Positions 22,433-34,204 of a DNA stretch of 64,000 nucleotides are shown here, one piece after another. The DNA is from Serripes groenlandicus (Eukaryota; Mollusca; Bivalvia; Cardiida; Cardiidae): assembly GCA_031761405.1 (NCBI GenBank), contig JASEVX010000010.1, positions 11,068,833-11,132,832 of the forward strand. The letters run 5' to 3'. A program made the position numbers and the translations under genes. Under the pieces are notes generated by a model. The model was not told the DNA's origin and ran no database searches. It worked only from the letters and a program-made list of their open reading frames with translations. Within the stretch, counting starts at the first letter, position 1, and each line of letters begins with the position of its first letter.

Positions 22433-24400
22433 ATATTTACTTCCCTTCCATTATTTATTGAAGCTATAAGACAATGACTGCGGTATATAACAAGCGCAAC
22501 ATATCATGTCATGTTTATTATCATTATTTTATAATTCAATTACTTGACAAACAACTTGTAACCGATATAAATCATTAATTGTTTACCAACGCTACAATGC
22601 TAATCAATTTAATATTTCTGTTAATTGAATAAAGGTACATAAATGTGTCCTCAATACAAATGCTCTGGGTTAGCTTCAAGGCACAAAGCAGTCTGTACAA
22701 AACTTACTTGCCGAAAGATCAATCTAGTTATTCTTGATTACTTACATAATCCTTACTAGACCATATTCAGATATCAATTGTCAATCTCCGCAAAGCTTGA
22801 TGTTCAAACCACCTGCATCCTTACAAGATACCAACACAGATGCATACTTAACTACTGCAAAAGCAACTGCAAACTCAAACTTGACTACTGCAATATAAGG
22901 TGTTACCTGAACACAATGAGCATCCAGCTCGGACAGGCGCGCAGGTTAAAGCCGTGAATCATTTGTTTCCACATCAATGTTGCAAGTATTCCTTTTCTTG
23001 ATGAGAAAAGCCCTTGGGCTCTACCATTGAAAAGACAGACTTCCTCTTAATTTAATTCATGGTTACGACTCTGTTGAGCATTACTTATGCCTTTGCAACG
23101 CAACTATCGAAAACGCAACCAACGCAATACTAGGTGCTACCAGAACACAATAGGCAACATCCTAGAACATTATTTATCCCCTTGTGTATCACTGCTGAGC
23201 TAGAGGCGTTAGCCTCGCCATCGGTAGCTGCAAGTATACCACAGGCAATTATATAGCTATAATGACATATATAAATGTCAATGAGCCTTATCTTCAAATA
23301 AAACCACCTCCTCAGCTGGCCGCATTTTTATTGTGACTTGAAATATTAAGCTCTTATCAAATGTAATCATCAGTGACTTATACATAGGTAATTATCACCA
23401 AGATGTTATAAACAGGTTTTTCACTTTTCCAAACTTTTAAGTATTGATTTTTATTCTGATGAAGCACAGTGGTTGATTTCAAATTAGTTATCATGTCTTC
23501 TTATGATCAACAATGCGTGTTCATTTAACTGTCCTTACACCACGTTATATGTCCCTAACATTGCACATGTTTGTATTCCATATCATCACCATGCATGTTG
23601 AAGATTATAAATTTTCTGTCTGCAAATGGTGGTTAATGGTTCCTTGTTCCGTGTGGTCTGGCAGCAAAGTGGCTGTAATAAATTGGAATTCCATTTCTAG
23701 TTTGTTACTTCCAATGTACAGGTTCCCTTCACATGTTCTCTTATGTGGGCTGTAGTCCGGGATAACATACTTTGTTCCTACTGGGCAGTTTGTTGCTTGT
23801 GAATTTTGTCTTTACAACTGCCACATTTGGAGACATTACTCATCCTTAAAAGATCCTGAAAATATACAGAAATACCCAGCAGCAAATTTGTTTAGGCAAA
23901 TGTTTGAATAAGTCCCTAGAAAGGTGTTTATAATAACACTTTTGCCTCAATCATATATACTTATCTTTTTCAAATTAATCCAGCTGGCTGCATCATTTAC
24001 ATGATAAACCTATTTTTGTTAAGGTTATGGGTTTAACTCCCCTGTGGTTAAAATCAAAGTACTTGTAGTGGAAACCTAGGGTAAATTCATAAAAATAAAT
24101 TATGTTATGACTTTTGTTTTTATAACATGTATTTCTAATGTCATAAATTAAAAAATAAATAAATATGAAAATGTTCATTTAGATGGATTTAACCACACTA
24201 AGACAATATAGGAAAAACATTAAGCTTATATGTTTTAAAGCAATTTAAGTTGTGTGAATCATGGGTATATAAGACATAAAGGAATAGATCACACTGAGTA
24301 AACAAAATGTTTATTCGAGGACCAGTAGATAATTTGAATGGTAAAACAGCACAATTCAAGTAGGATAAAGAACGTAAACAAACACACTGTTCAATACTAG

Positions 24401-24627
24401 TTTACCCTTTCCCGCATACAGCAAATATGTAGCAGACGAAACATAGAGGCAAAGATATGAACAAATATCTATAAAAGAGAATGTATAATTACTGATTTTT
24501 TTTTAAAAAAATTGGGTAAATGGAGAAATTGCTTGTTTAGAGCAAATTGTTTCCTTTTGTCACAATGTGTTTAAAAGTTGTCTGCTGTAGATGCATCAAA
24601 ATGTGTCTGCAAATGGGAAAGGGTAAA
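24401..24627. mobile_element. MITE family D
   Basis: It opens TTTACCCTTTCCCGCATACA and closes CTGCAAATGGGAAAGGGTAAA. The arms are GTAGCAGACGAA and GTTGTCTGCTGTAG, with a weak central hairpin (GAAATTGCTTG..AGCAAATTGTTTCC). Confidence 0.75.
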
Positions 24628-25095
24628 TGAAGTAAGAAGTGCTTTAAAAAGCTAAGTACAAGAAGAATGTTTTAGAAAATAACTGTTTTTTTAGGGTTAC
24701 CAACATTACATAACAAGAGATCATCAAAATATAGATGTGATTTTCGAAATATTGTTTTTCTTGTAATTTTGTAATTTCTTGTTTATATGTTTAAAAGAGC
24801 CCCAGTAACTCTGTCGGTCGCGACGTGGGCTGTCAATACAGGGGATGTGAGTTCGCGATATTTGACAAAAGTCATTGACAAGCGGCATTTGTTTTCCATT
24901 ATTAGGCCAACAGCCTATTTGGAAAAGCAGACAGTTGCTTGGAAAATATGCTAAGTGGAGTAGTGGTGTGAGAAAGCCATGGAACGCATGAGTACGTGAA
25001 CTAGCCGCCGTGATATGGCAAAACAATTGTTGAAAACGGCGTTAAACGCAAGTCAACCAATCAATATGTTTAAAAGGATGTTTATATGATTTAAG

Positions 25096-25209
25096 ATGAA
25101 GATGAATGTAGTAGCAGTCCATGCCAGAATGGTGCAACATGTCAAGATGATGTCAACAGATATGCGTGTGACTGTGCCCCAGGGTATATAGGAAGCCGAT
25201 GTCAAATAG
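25096..25209 (+). CDS. EGF-like exon 13, with apparent GC splice donor
   Basis: It reads [10 protein letters not shown] then C-Q-N-G-A-T-C and [12 protein letters not shown], ending Y-I-G-S-R-C-Q-I: 38 codons, complete six-cysteine calcium EGF with O-glucose and O-fucose sequons. The acceptor is a poor GATTTAAG. At the position where every other exon has GT, the sequence is ATAG followed by GCACGA. A GC-AG intron is possible; otherwise this exon can no longer be spliced, since reading through meets TGA four codons into the intron. The coding part shows no decay. Confidence 0.72.
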
Positions 25210-26852
25210 GCACGAGATGAACTTTCTATTTCAACCCTTTTTCTACATACAATAAATCTTCAGCTGAAGACGTTTAAAATATCTACATGTAGGAAACAAA
25301 TAGTAAAACAATCTATAACTGTAAGAAAAGTTTTTAAGCACAGTTGAAACCAGGGGCGGGACTTTTTTGTCTTATTTGGCTGTATGGCCTTAAATGGCTA
25401 AAGTGAAAACTTTAAAAATTCTTCTTCTCCGACAGTTTCTTGCCGATTTCCAAATAATCGTGTATGAATGTTCATTGGTAGACCCTCTACCAGATTCCTT
25501 AAAGCATAAATGATTGTTTGAATAACATGGTCGCGAGGGATCGGCGGCTATTTTACCTTATATGGCTAAAGTTATAACTTTAAAAATCTTCTTCTTTTTT
25601 AAAAGGTATCTGTCCGATTTCCAAACAGTTTTGAAGAATTGTTCCTTAGGTGACCCTCTTTCAGATTCCTCCAAGCCGTGTTGATTGATGGGAAAATATA
25701 GCCGATGGGGGTTTGGGCTTGTTTTCCTTATATGGTTAAAGTGAAAACTTAAACAATCTTCGTCTCAGAACGTATCTAGCCGATTCCAAAATAATTGTGT
25801 AGGAATGTTCCTAGGGTGAACCTCTATCAGATTCCTGCAAGCCATATTGATTGACCAAGAGGCGATACCTGTTTTGTTTATATGAGACTTTTGAAATCTT
25901 ATTGATCAGAGGTATGGGCTGGATTTAAACATTTCATTTGAACTAATGCGACCCTCTACTAAGATTGTTCAAATAATACAGATCCGTTCATAAACATGGC
26001 CACCATGGGACTGGGATCATTTTGATTATATAGATAGAGTAATAGCTTTACTATTGAAGTTCTATTAAATCAGGTGAGTGATATAGGTTAAAATAGAAAA
26101 TAAAACACAGCAACATGATTATTTCTTAACAGACACATTACATGCACAGGAAAGAACTATTGTGAAAAGATGTTGAATTATTTTTAACGGGTTTGTAGGT
26201 TTGGTATTCTTTCTGGTATGAAAATATGATTTCATATTGGCAAGTTTGATTAAGAAAAGATATTCTCCTTGGTGTCCGACATTAAATCGTTACTCTTAAT
26301 TTTATAGTAATTATTCCTTTCTGGCTCTTAGATCTGAAGATGAAATACATCATTTAAGGTAAATTTACGTAATTTAAACGTTACCATATATGAAGACAAA
26401 ATACTATAGTATTGCTAAATGTAGGTAATTATATATTACACTGTACAAAATATGTAGATGAAATACTATATTAAGATGAAATAGTGTAATTATGGAAAGA
26501 GTCGAAACATCATAGTAGCAAAGGTTGTCGGCTGCAGAAGTGGCAAAGCCATCATTTATCTGTGATATGTAAAGGGCTTAATGAAAATGTTGTAATTGAT
26601 ACCTAACCCTCTCCAAAGTGACAATGATTTCAGCTCCATTTAATAATTATACTTATAAAGATAATTCAATATGTTTGCCTAGATGTTTCAAAGTCACCTA
26701 TTGCACATGTGTTGTTAGTAGCAAAACAAAGGTGCCTGTGTCCATTACAAAATACATCAATTAATAAAAAAGTTGTTGTGTAGTGTGTTTAAAAAAACCA
26801 AATTCAAACTATTATTTTGGTTAACAGTCACATCATTGTTAATTTGTTACAG
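25210..26852 (+). other. Intron 14, degenerate dispersed repeats
   Basis: From about 25340 to 26080 four loosely related ~180-bp units recur (CTTATATGGCTAAAGT, AACTTTAAAAATCTTCTTCT, GACCCTCT..CAGATTCCT). From 26505 a segment begins (CATCATAGTAGC..GTCGGCTGCAGAAG) that is duplicated at about 27041-27310. No exon is seen. Confidence 0.5.
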
Positions 26853-26963
26853 ATGTCGATGAATGTACAAATTCACCATGTCTACATGGCACATGTACTA
26901 ATACTCCAGGCTCTTATACCTGTACTTGTGAACCAGGGTATTTAGGACACAACTGTGATGATG
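26853..26963 (+). CDS. EGF-like exon 14 (type b)
   Basis: The acceptor is TTGTTACAG and the donor GTATGT, 37 codons, phase 1-1. It starts [10 protein letters not shown], with a short C-L-H-G-T-C loop and [10 protein letters not shown], the spacing of fibrillin-like calcium EGFs. Asn in place of Ser removes the O-glucose sequon that its three sisters keep. Calcium and hydroxylation signatures are intact. Confidence 0.93.
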
Positions 26964-28085
26964 GTATGTAATGTTCTGTGGTATCATCTCGTAGTAAAGT
27001 GCTGACCAAGGAATCTTTGTTAAAAAATTGAAAATTGTAACATCATAGTAGTTAAAGTTATCGGCTGCAGAAGTTACAAAGCCATCAGTCATCTGTGATA
27101 TGTAAAGGGCTTAATGCAGATGTTGTAATTGATACTTAACCCTTTCCAAAGTGACTATGATTTCAGCTCCATTTAATAATTATACTTATAAAGATAATTC
27201 AATATTTTTGCCTAGATGTTTCAAAGTCACCTGTTGCACATGTGTTGTTAGTGGCAGAACAGAGGTTTCTGTGTCCATTACAAAATACATAAATTAATAA
27301 AAACGTTTTTGAAGTCTTAATTTGAATTTCTTTATCACATGTGCCTTGGGTGACCATCTGTCAATACAAAAAGTACTGGCTTAATTAAGATTCTGGTACT
27401 GACTTGATTATATATATATATATACATCATTGTATTCTAAGTAGGGTAAAAGACACAGTTATCTGATTATTGTACGCAATACATGTGTACATACTCCAAA
27501 AACATATATATATATATGTAAGTGGCAGAGTTTTTAACTCATGAATCTAAGGTGTAATACAGTTGAAAAGTTGGCACATATAGAATACATTCATTTAAGG
27601 ACACAAAACTCAGTGCATGCATATCCCTTTCAAAGTTTGAAATTGTTAAGTTGCATTGAACAGAGTAATTCAGTGGCCTGCACATATTGAACTTGTCTTT
27701 AGAGCACTTTTTCAGATAAGTGATCCAGGCTATCCTGGTCATCTTGATTGAAGGTGTTACACTATTTAGGCATTTCCCCTTATGTGCTTGTAGATGCATG
27801 TTGATACATAAATAGCAAAACATATATGAAAACATTCTGGCAAATGTGGAAATGAGCAATATCTCTTTTTTCCACAATGTATTCAATTCTTTAAAAATAA
27901 TATACTTCTGTTAATAGAGATTGTCCATATCTTTTCTGAGATGTTTATTAAAGGCATCTGCTGCAGATGTGCCATTTATGTCTAAGGGATAGACTATTGG
28001 AACATTAATTGCTTATGTCTAATTTCTGTTTCTTCCAACAAAGCCCTTTTCTCACTCTGAAATGTGCCCTTGTTTTATGTTACAG

Positions 28086-28133
28086 ATATCGATGAATGTA
28101 CAACTTTTCCATGTCTAAATTATAGTTATAAAG
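28086..28133 (+). pseudogene. Truncated EGF exon (type a), fused to intronic MITE sequence
   Basis: After TGTTACAG it reads D-I-D-E-C-T-T-F-P-C-L-N, then runs directly into AGTTATAAAGATAATTCAAT, which is intronic family D MITE sequence found intact near 26650 and 27190. The second half of the EGF domain and the donor are gone. The full version of this exon type is at 36145-36255. It is probably skipped. Confidence 0.8.
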
Positions 28134-28343
28134 ATAATTCAATATTTTTGCCTAGTTGTTTCAAAGTCACCTGTTGCACATGTGTTGTTAGTGGCAGAAC
28201 AAAGGTGCCTGTGTCCATTACAAAATACATAACATACATAAAATACATAAATTAAAACAAAACGTTTTTGTGTATTATGTTTAAAAAATTAAATTCAAAC
28301 TATTATTTTGGTTAACTGTGACATCATTGTTAATTTGTTACAG

Positions 28344-28454
28344 ATGTCGATGAATGTACAAGTTCACCATGTCTACATGGCACATGTACTAATACTCCAG
28401 GCTCTTATAACTGTACTTGTGAAGCAGGGTATTTAGGCCACAACTGTGATGATG
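28344..28454 (+). CDS. EGF-like exon 15 (type b)
   Basis: A near-copy of exon 14 with the same TTGTTACAG acceptor and GTATGT donor. It starts [10 protein letters not shown] (O-glucose sequon present). It differs from its sisters by S-Y-N-C-T-C for S-Y-T-C-T-C, creating an N-C-T sequon, and by E-A-G-Y for E-P-G-Y. 37 codons. Confidence 0.93.
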
Positions 28455-29793
28455 GTATGTAATGTTCTGTGATATTCATCTCATAATAAAGGGTATCTTT
28501 GTTAAAAAACCAAACAAATGTAAAAATGTATTGATTGCCATATCAATTTTACCTTCCGTGATTACAAAGTGCTTAGTGAGATATTGTGATCACCAAGTGT
28601 CTAGCGTTCGGCTAGCACCATGCATAGTCGTCAAACAATTCTTTAAACAGTATCTCCTCCTAAACCTATATGTAGATTGCAGCCACACATCATAGGATTG
28701 TTTCGAGTGTGGTCCTCTGACATATTGTCAAAAACATTAATTAAATGCAGAACATTTGTCGCTGCGGCATCGGAAAGGAGTAAAAATAAGACAAACTTAA
28801 AATAATTATTGTGTAAAAGCGCTGACCCCATTTGAAGAAATGGACACAAATGTTTCTTGGGTGACCCTCTACCAAGTTTGTTCAAATTATTCCAATCCAT
28901 CAATAAACATGGGCCAACGTGTGACAGGTAATGCTTACTATATAGTAAAAAGTATGGTATATAGTGCATACTTTAGTATATAGTTACTTTCAAAATCTTC
29001 CTTTACAAAAGAACTGGCTTAATTTGAGTTTCTTTATCACACATGTGCCTTGGGTGACCATCTGTCAATAACAAAAAGTACTGGCTTAATTTAGATTTTG
29101 GTACTGACTTGATTATATATATATATATACATCATTGTATTCTAAGTTGGGTAAAAGACACAATTATCTGATTATTGTACGCAATACACGTGTACATACT
29201 CCAAAAACATATATATATGTAAGTGGCAGAGTTTGTAACTCATGAAATCTAAGGTGTAATACTGTTGAAAAGTTGGCACAGATAGAAAACATTCATTTAA
29301 GGACACGAAACTCAGTGCATGCATATCCCTTTCAAAGTTTGAAATTGTTAAGTTGCATTGAGCAGAGTAATTTAGTGGCCTGCACATATTGAACTTGTCT
29401 TCAGAGCACTTTTTCAGATAAGTGATCCAGGCTATCCTGGTCATCTTGATTGAAGGTGTTACACTATTAAGCCCTTTCCCCTCATGTGCTTGTAGATGCA
29501 TGTTGATACATAAATAGCAGAACATATATGAAAACATTCTGGCAAATGTGGAAATGAGCAATATCTCTTTTTTCCACAATGTATTCAATTCTTTAAAAAT
29601 AATATACTTCTGTTTATAGAGATTGTCCATATCTTTGCTGAGATGTTTATTAAAGGCATCTGCTGCAGATTTACCATTTATATCTAAGGGATAGACTATT
29701 GGAACAGAATTATTAATTGCTTATGTCTAATTTCTGTTTCTTCCAACAAAGCCCTTTTCTCACTCTGAAATGTGCCCTTGTTTTAGGTTACAG

Positions 29794-29841
29794 ATATAGA
29801 TATAGATATAGAATGTACAACTTTTCCATGTCTAAATTATA
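29794..29841 (+). pseudogene. Second truncated type a EGF exon, with ATATAG expansion
   Basis: The same truncation as at 28086-28133, joined to the same AGTTATAAAGATAATTCAAT sequence, so it predates the duplication of the unit. Here the start has also grown to three ATATAG hexamers (D-I-D-I-D-I-E-C), in frame but distorting the calcium signature. The upstream acceptor is GGTTACAG. Confidence 0.8.
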
Positions 29842-30037
29842 GTTATAAAGATAATTCAATATTGTTGCCTAGATGTTTCAAAGTCACCTGTTGCACATGT
29901 GTTGTTAGAACAAAGGTGCCTGTGTCCATTACAAAATACATAAATTAAAAAAAAAAGTTTTTGTGTATTATGTTTTAAAAAATTAAATTCAAACTATTAT
30001 TTTGGTTAACAGCGCAATCATTGTTTATTTGTTACAG

Positions 30038-30148
30038 ATGTCGATGAATGTACAAGTTCACCATGTCTACATGGCACATGTACTAATACTCCAGGCTCTT
30101 ATACCTGTACTTGTGAACCAGGGTATTTAGGACACAACTGTGATGATG
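30038..30148 (+). CDS. EGF-like exon 16 (type b)
   Basis: It translates identically to exon 17: [35 protein letters not shown]. The splice sites match those of its sisters and the O-glucose sequon is present. Confidence 0.93.
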
Positions 30149-31246
30149 GTATGTAATGTTCTATGATATAATCTCATAATAAAGGGTATCTTTATTAAAA
30201 AACCAAACAAATGTAAAAATGTATTGATTGCCATATCAATTTACCTTCCGTGATTACAAAGTGCTCTTAGTGAGATATTGTGATCACCAAGTGTCTAGCG
30301 TTCGGCTAGCACCATGCATAGTCGTCAAACAATTCTTTAAACAGTATCTCCCCTTAAACCTATATGTAGATTGCAGCCACACATCATAGGATTGTTTCGA
30401 GTGTGGTCCTCTGACATATGGTCAAAAACATTAATTAAATGCAGAACATTTGTCGCTGCGGCATCGGAAAGGAGTAAAAATAAGACAAACTTAAAGTAAT
30501 TATTGTGTAAAAGCGCTGACCCCATTTGAAGAAATGGACACAAATGTTCCTTGGGTGACCCTCTACCAAGTTTGTTCAAATTATTCCAATCCATCAATAA
30601 ACATGGGCCAACGTGTGACAGGTAATGCTTACTATGGTACATATTTTATAGTAAAAAGTATGGTATATAGTGCATACTTTAGTATATAGTTACTTTGAAA
30701 ATCTTCCTTTCCAAAACAACTGGCTTAATTTGAATTTCTTTACCACACATGTGCCTTGGGTGACCATCTGTCAATAAAAAAAAAGTACTCGCTTAATTTA
30801 GATTCTGGTACTGACTTGATTATATATATATACATCATTGTATTCTAAGTTGGGTAAAAGACACAGTTATCTGATTATTGTACGCAATACACGTGTACAT
30901 ACTCCAAAACCATATATATATGTAAGTGGCAGAGTTTGTAACTCATGAATCTAAAGTGTAATACTGTTGAAAAGTTGGCACAGATAGAATACATTCATTT
31001 AAGGACACAACACTCAGTGCATGCATATCCCTTTCAAAGTTTGAAATTGTTAAGTTGCATTGAGCAGAGTAATTCAGTGGCCTGCACATATTGAACTTGT
31101 CTTTAGAGCACTTTTTCAGATAAGTGATCCAGGCTATCCTGATCATCTTGATTGAAGGTGTTACACGTTTTTGTGTATTATGTTTAAAAAATTAAATTCA
31201 AACTATTATTTTGGTTAACAGCGAAATCATTGTTAATTTGTTACAG

Positions 31247-31357
31247 ATGTCGATGAATGTACAAGTTCACCATGTCTACATGGCACATGTACTAATACTC
31301 CAGGCTCTTATACCTGTACTTGTGAACCAGGGTATTTAGGACACAACTGTGATGATG
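31247..31357 (+). CDS. EGF-like exon 17 (type b)
   Basis: Same protein sequence as exon 16, with a TTGTTACAG acceptor and GTATGT donor. Its upstream intron is shorter by about 490 bp because the truncated type a exon and flanks are deleted in this unit. It is the last intact type b copy. Confidence 0.93.
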
Positions 31358-32245
31358 GTATGTAATCTTCTATGGTATCATCTCGTAATAAAGGGCTGAC
31401 CAAGGAATCTTTGTTAAAAAACTGAAAATTGTAAAAAATGTATTGATTGCCATATCAATTAACAGACCCTGAGCACAAAGTGCTCTAAGTGAGATATTGT
31501 GATCACCAAGTGTCTAGCGTTCAGCTTGCACTATGCATAGTCGTCAAACAATTCTTTAAACATGATCTCCTATTAAACCTCTATGTAGATTGCAGCCAAA
31601 CATCATAGGATTGTTTCGTGTGTGGTCCTCTGACATATTGTCAAAAACATTAATTAAATGCAGAACTTTTGTCGCTGCGGCTTCAGAAAGGATTAAAAAT
31701 TAGACAAACTTAAAATAGTTATTGTGTAAAAGCGCAGACCCCATTTGAAGAAATGGACACAAATGTTCATTTGCTGATCCTCTACCAAGTTTGTTCAAAT
31801 TATTCCAATCCATCAACAAATATGAGCCAACGTGTGACAGGGAATGCTTACTATGGTACATACTTTATTGTAAAAAGTATGGTATATAGTGTATATATAG
31901 AACATTTTCCTTTAAACAAAAAATGGCTCAATTTGAATTTCTTTATCATACATGTGCCTTGGGTGACCATGTTTAAAGAAAAAAAGTACTGGCTTAATTT
32001 AGATTCTGGTACTGACTTGATAATATATATACATCATTGTATTATAAGATGGGTAAAAGTCACACTTCTGTTTATAGAGAGTGTCCATATCTTTGCCGAG
32101 CTGTTTATCAAACGCATCTGCTGCAGATGTGCCATTTATGTCTAAGGGATAGACTATTGAAACAGAATTATAAATTGCTGATGTCTTTTTTCTGTTTCTT
32201 CCAATAAAGCCTTATTATCTCTCTGAAATGTGACCTTGTTTTATG

Positions 32246-32313
32246 TACTAATACTCAAGGCTCTTATACCAGTATTTGTGTACCAGGGTATTCAGGACAC
32301 ATCTGTGACGTTG
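32246..32313 (+). pseudogene. 3' remnant of a type b EGF exon
   Basis: It reads C-T-N-T-Q-G-S-Y-T-S-I-C-V-P-G-Y-S-G-H-I-C followed by a GTATGT donor. The first half is replaced by type a upstream intron (TTGTTTTATG joined to TACTAATAC), there is no acceptor, and one cysteine has become Ser. It cannot be a functional EGF domain. Confidence 0.82.
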
Positions 32314-33625
32314 GTATGTAATGCTCTGTGATAATCATCTCCTTATAAAGGGCTGACACAAGGTTTCTTTTGTAAAAATAACCTAAGAAAGTAGTAATAA
32401 TTTTGCGTTTCGGGTCAGTAACAAAATTAATGAAGCTTGTCACTTTGGAAGGAAAGTTAAGAGAAACAAAACTACATAACACGTTTAACAAATACTTTCT
32501 CCACACTATGATTTGATTCAACAATTATATAAATGTGCTAAAATGTTTCTTTAGTGTCTGCAATTGCAAGCTGTAAGTTTGACAGGTTGCCATTTCCGGG
32601 TCACGTGAGAAATGTTTCTGTCAAGAGCTGTCACAGGAATGTGACAAATGCCTTAAGCTTGGCCAGATACTGAAGTTATAATCTATATTGATAAAAATTA
32701 GAATACAATTTCAGTTTAAAAATTGGCATTCCACAGATATGCCTTTTATGCGTCAAATATTGCCAGTGATGTGGCAAATTTCCTGTACTCACTTTCATGC
32801 ACAAAAACTGTTGCATTTCAACCAACAAATAAGTCATATTTGATGAAATAAAGGTAAATTCATGGGAGTGAAATGGATTCAATGACAAATATTTAACATT
32901 GATTTATCACCATAAGCATTAAATTATTCTTCAAAAGTTACCAAAATAGGTTTAGTAATAAATTGATAATTTTGAGAAATTCCCATTGGCTGACCCGAAA
33001 GTGTCAATCGATTTTATAAATCTTGTTCAGCGGTAAATAACCTAGAAAGTTATGTGCAATACATACATGTATTACTAACATTATGGCTACAATCAGCAAT
33101 ATTCGATGTGACAGGTAAACAAAACATTTGCTTTCGCGGAAATCGATGCAGTCAAGCATCTCGTGATAAAGACATCCTTTCTTGAAATGACAACGTCTGA
33201 AACCCCCAGCTAATGGGAAATATGACATGATAATCAAATTGTCAAATTACTGTATCATTCTCGAACACTAAACATTTTTTTCCAAATGTGACCCGCGATT
33301 GTCGATGATCCGCAACTGTCGAGTTCATTGTATATAGTGCATATTATCGTATCAAGTAAAACTTTTGAAAATTCTTTTCGGAAAATAATGACCCAATTTG
33401 AAAATAATTTTGCGCTAATGTTCCTTGACCCTCCAATGATAATGATCAAGTGTATATGATCCATTGAGACTCGTAACCACCAGGGAGCGGGGCTTGTCTA
33501 AAACTCACCTGAGCACAAAGTGCTCAAGGTAAGAAATTGTAATCACTTATTGTCTGTCGTGCTCCGTGCATTCTCCGTCGTCAACAACTGCCTTGTTTAC
33601 ACTCTACATGCAACAGTTTGAAGCG

Positions 33626-34146
33626 TGGGTCTAGAAAACTAAGACCTAAGACCTAAGACCTAAAACCTAAGACCTAAGACCCACTAGAAAACTAAGACCG
33701 ACTGTACTAGATAACTAAGACCTAGAAAACTAAAACCCACTGTACTAGAAAACTAAGACCCACTGTACTAGAAAACTAAGACCCATTTTTTATTTATATT
33801 ATTACTTTTATTTTGCAAAGACTTTCAAAATCACCATTATTCCTGTGGATCTGTTCGTTATGGCAAGACTTGCAGAGATGCTGTTGATGAATTCATGGCA
33901 GCTAAGAAGATAGATATGGAATTTCAAGAATGCCTCTGAACTGGTCATCCGTGATAACAGTAACAATCTAATGCGGATTTGCCGACACAATTGGACAAGC
34001 GTTGGCAAACCTTACAAATGCTAACGATTCTTTTTTCCTTCAACCAATAGATATTGAGACAAACTCCCTGATGAATAAAGAAATCATCCGTCTTTGGAAT
34101 TCTTCATTCATTCTTAAAGTATTAGGTCTTAGTTTTCTAGACACCC
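33626..34146. mobile_element. Non-autonomous element with 10-bp target duplication (MULE-like)
   Basis: It is flanked by GTTTGAAGCG at 33616-33625 and 34147-34156. The ends are inverted: TCTAGAAAACTAAGACCTAA on the left and TTAGGTCTTAGTTTTCTAGA on the right. The left part carries repeated CTAAGAC heptamers and a ~22-bp CTAGAAAACTAAGACCCACTGTA series (33640-33785). A 9-10-bp duplication is typical of Mutator-like elements; assignment is inferred from that alone. No transposase is seen. Confidence 0.8.
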
Positions 34147-34204
34147 GTTTGAAGCGAATGTTCGTGAACGTTTATCAGAACGAAATGTTCATCAAATCTA
34201 AGCC

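Larger units (their letters stand above)
21618..25095 (+). other. Intron 13, longest simple intron of the EGF region
   Basis: Besides the SINE at 22215-22432 it holds a family D MITE (24401-24627) and a SINE with a GTGAGTTCGCGA box and tail CCGTGATATGGCAAAACAAT..AACGGCGTTAAAC (24795-25062). From about 22450 to 24300 I see only AT-rich sequence with no exon. Confidence 0.5.
26505..32330 (+). repeat. Local tandem duplication carrying EGF exons
   Basis: Exons starting at 26853, 28344, 30038 and 31247 and much of their introns are near-identical. The segment around 27360-28455 recurs at 29046-30148, a shift of about 1.69 kb. The unit carrying the 31247 exon is about 1.2 kb because some 490 bp is missing at about 31166 (GGTGTTACAC joined to GTTTTTGTGTATT). 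A partial unit follows to 32330. Introns match over long stretches as well as the exons, so the copying was recent and genomic. Confidence 0.9.

Noticed and set aside
29172..29630. 152-codon minus-strand open frame, with relatives at 27539-27886 and 30943-31146
   Set aside because: Repeated only because the EGF intron unit is duplicated. It lacks domain signals and lies opposite the intron and truncated exon.
33640..33785. Telomere-like CTAAGAC heptamers
   Set aside because: They are subterminal repeats of the element bounded by the 10-bp target duplication, and the heptamer is not TTAGGG.
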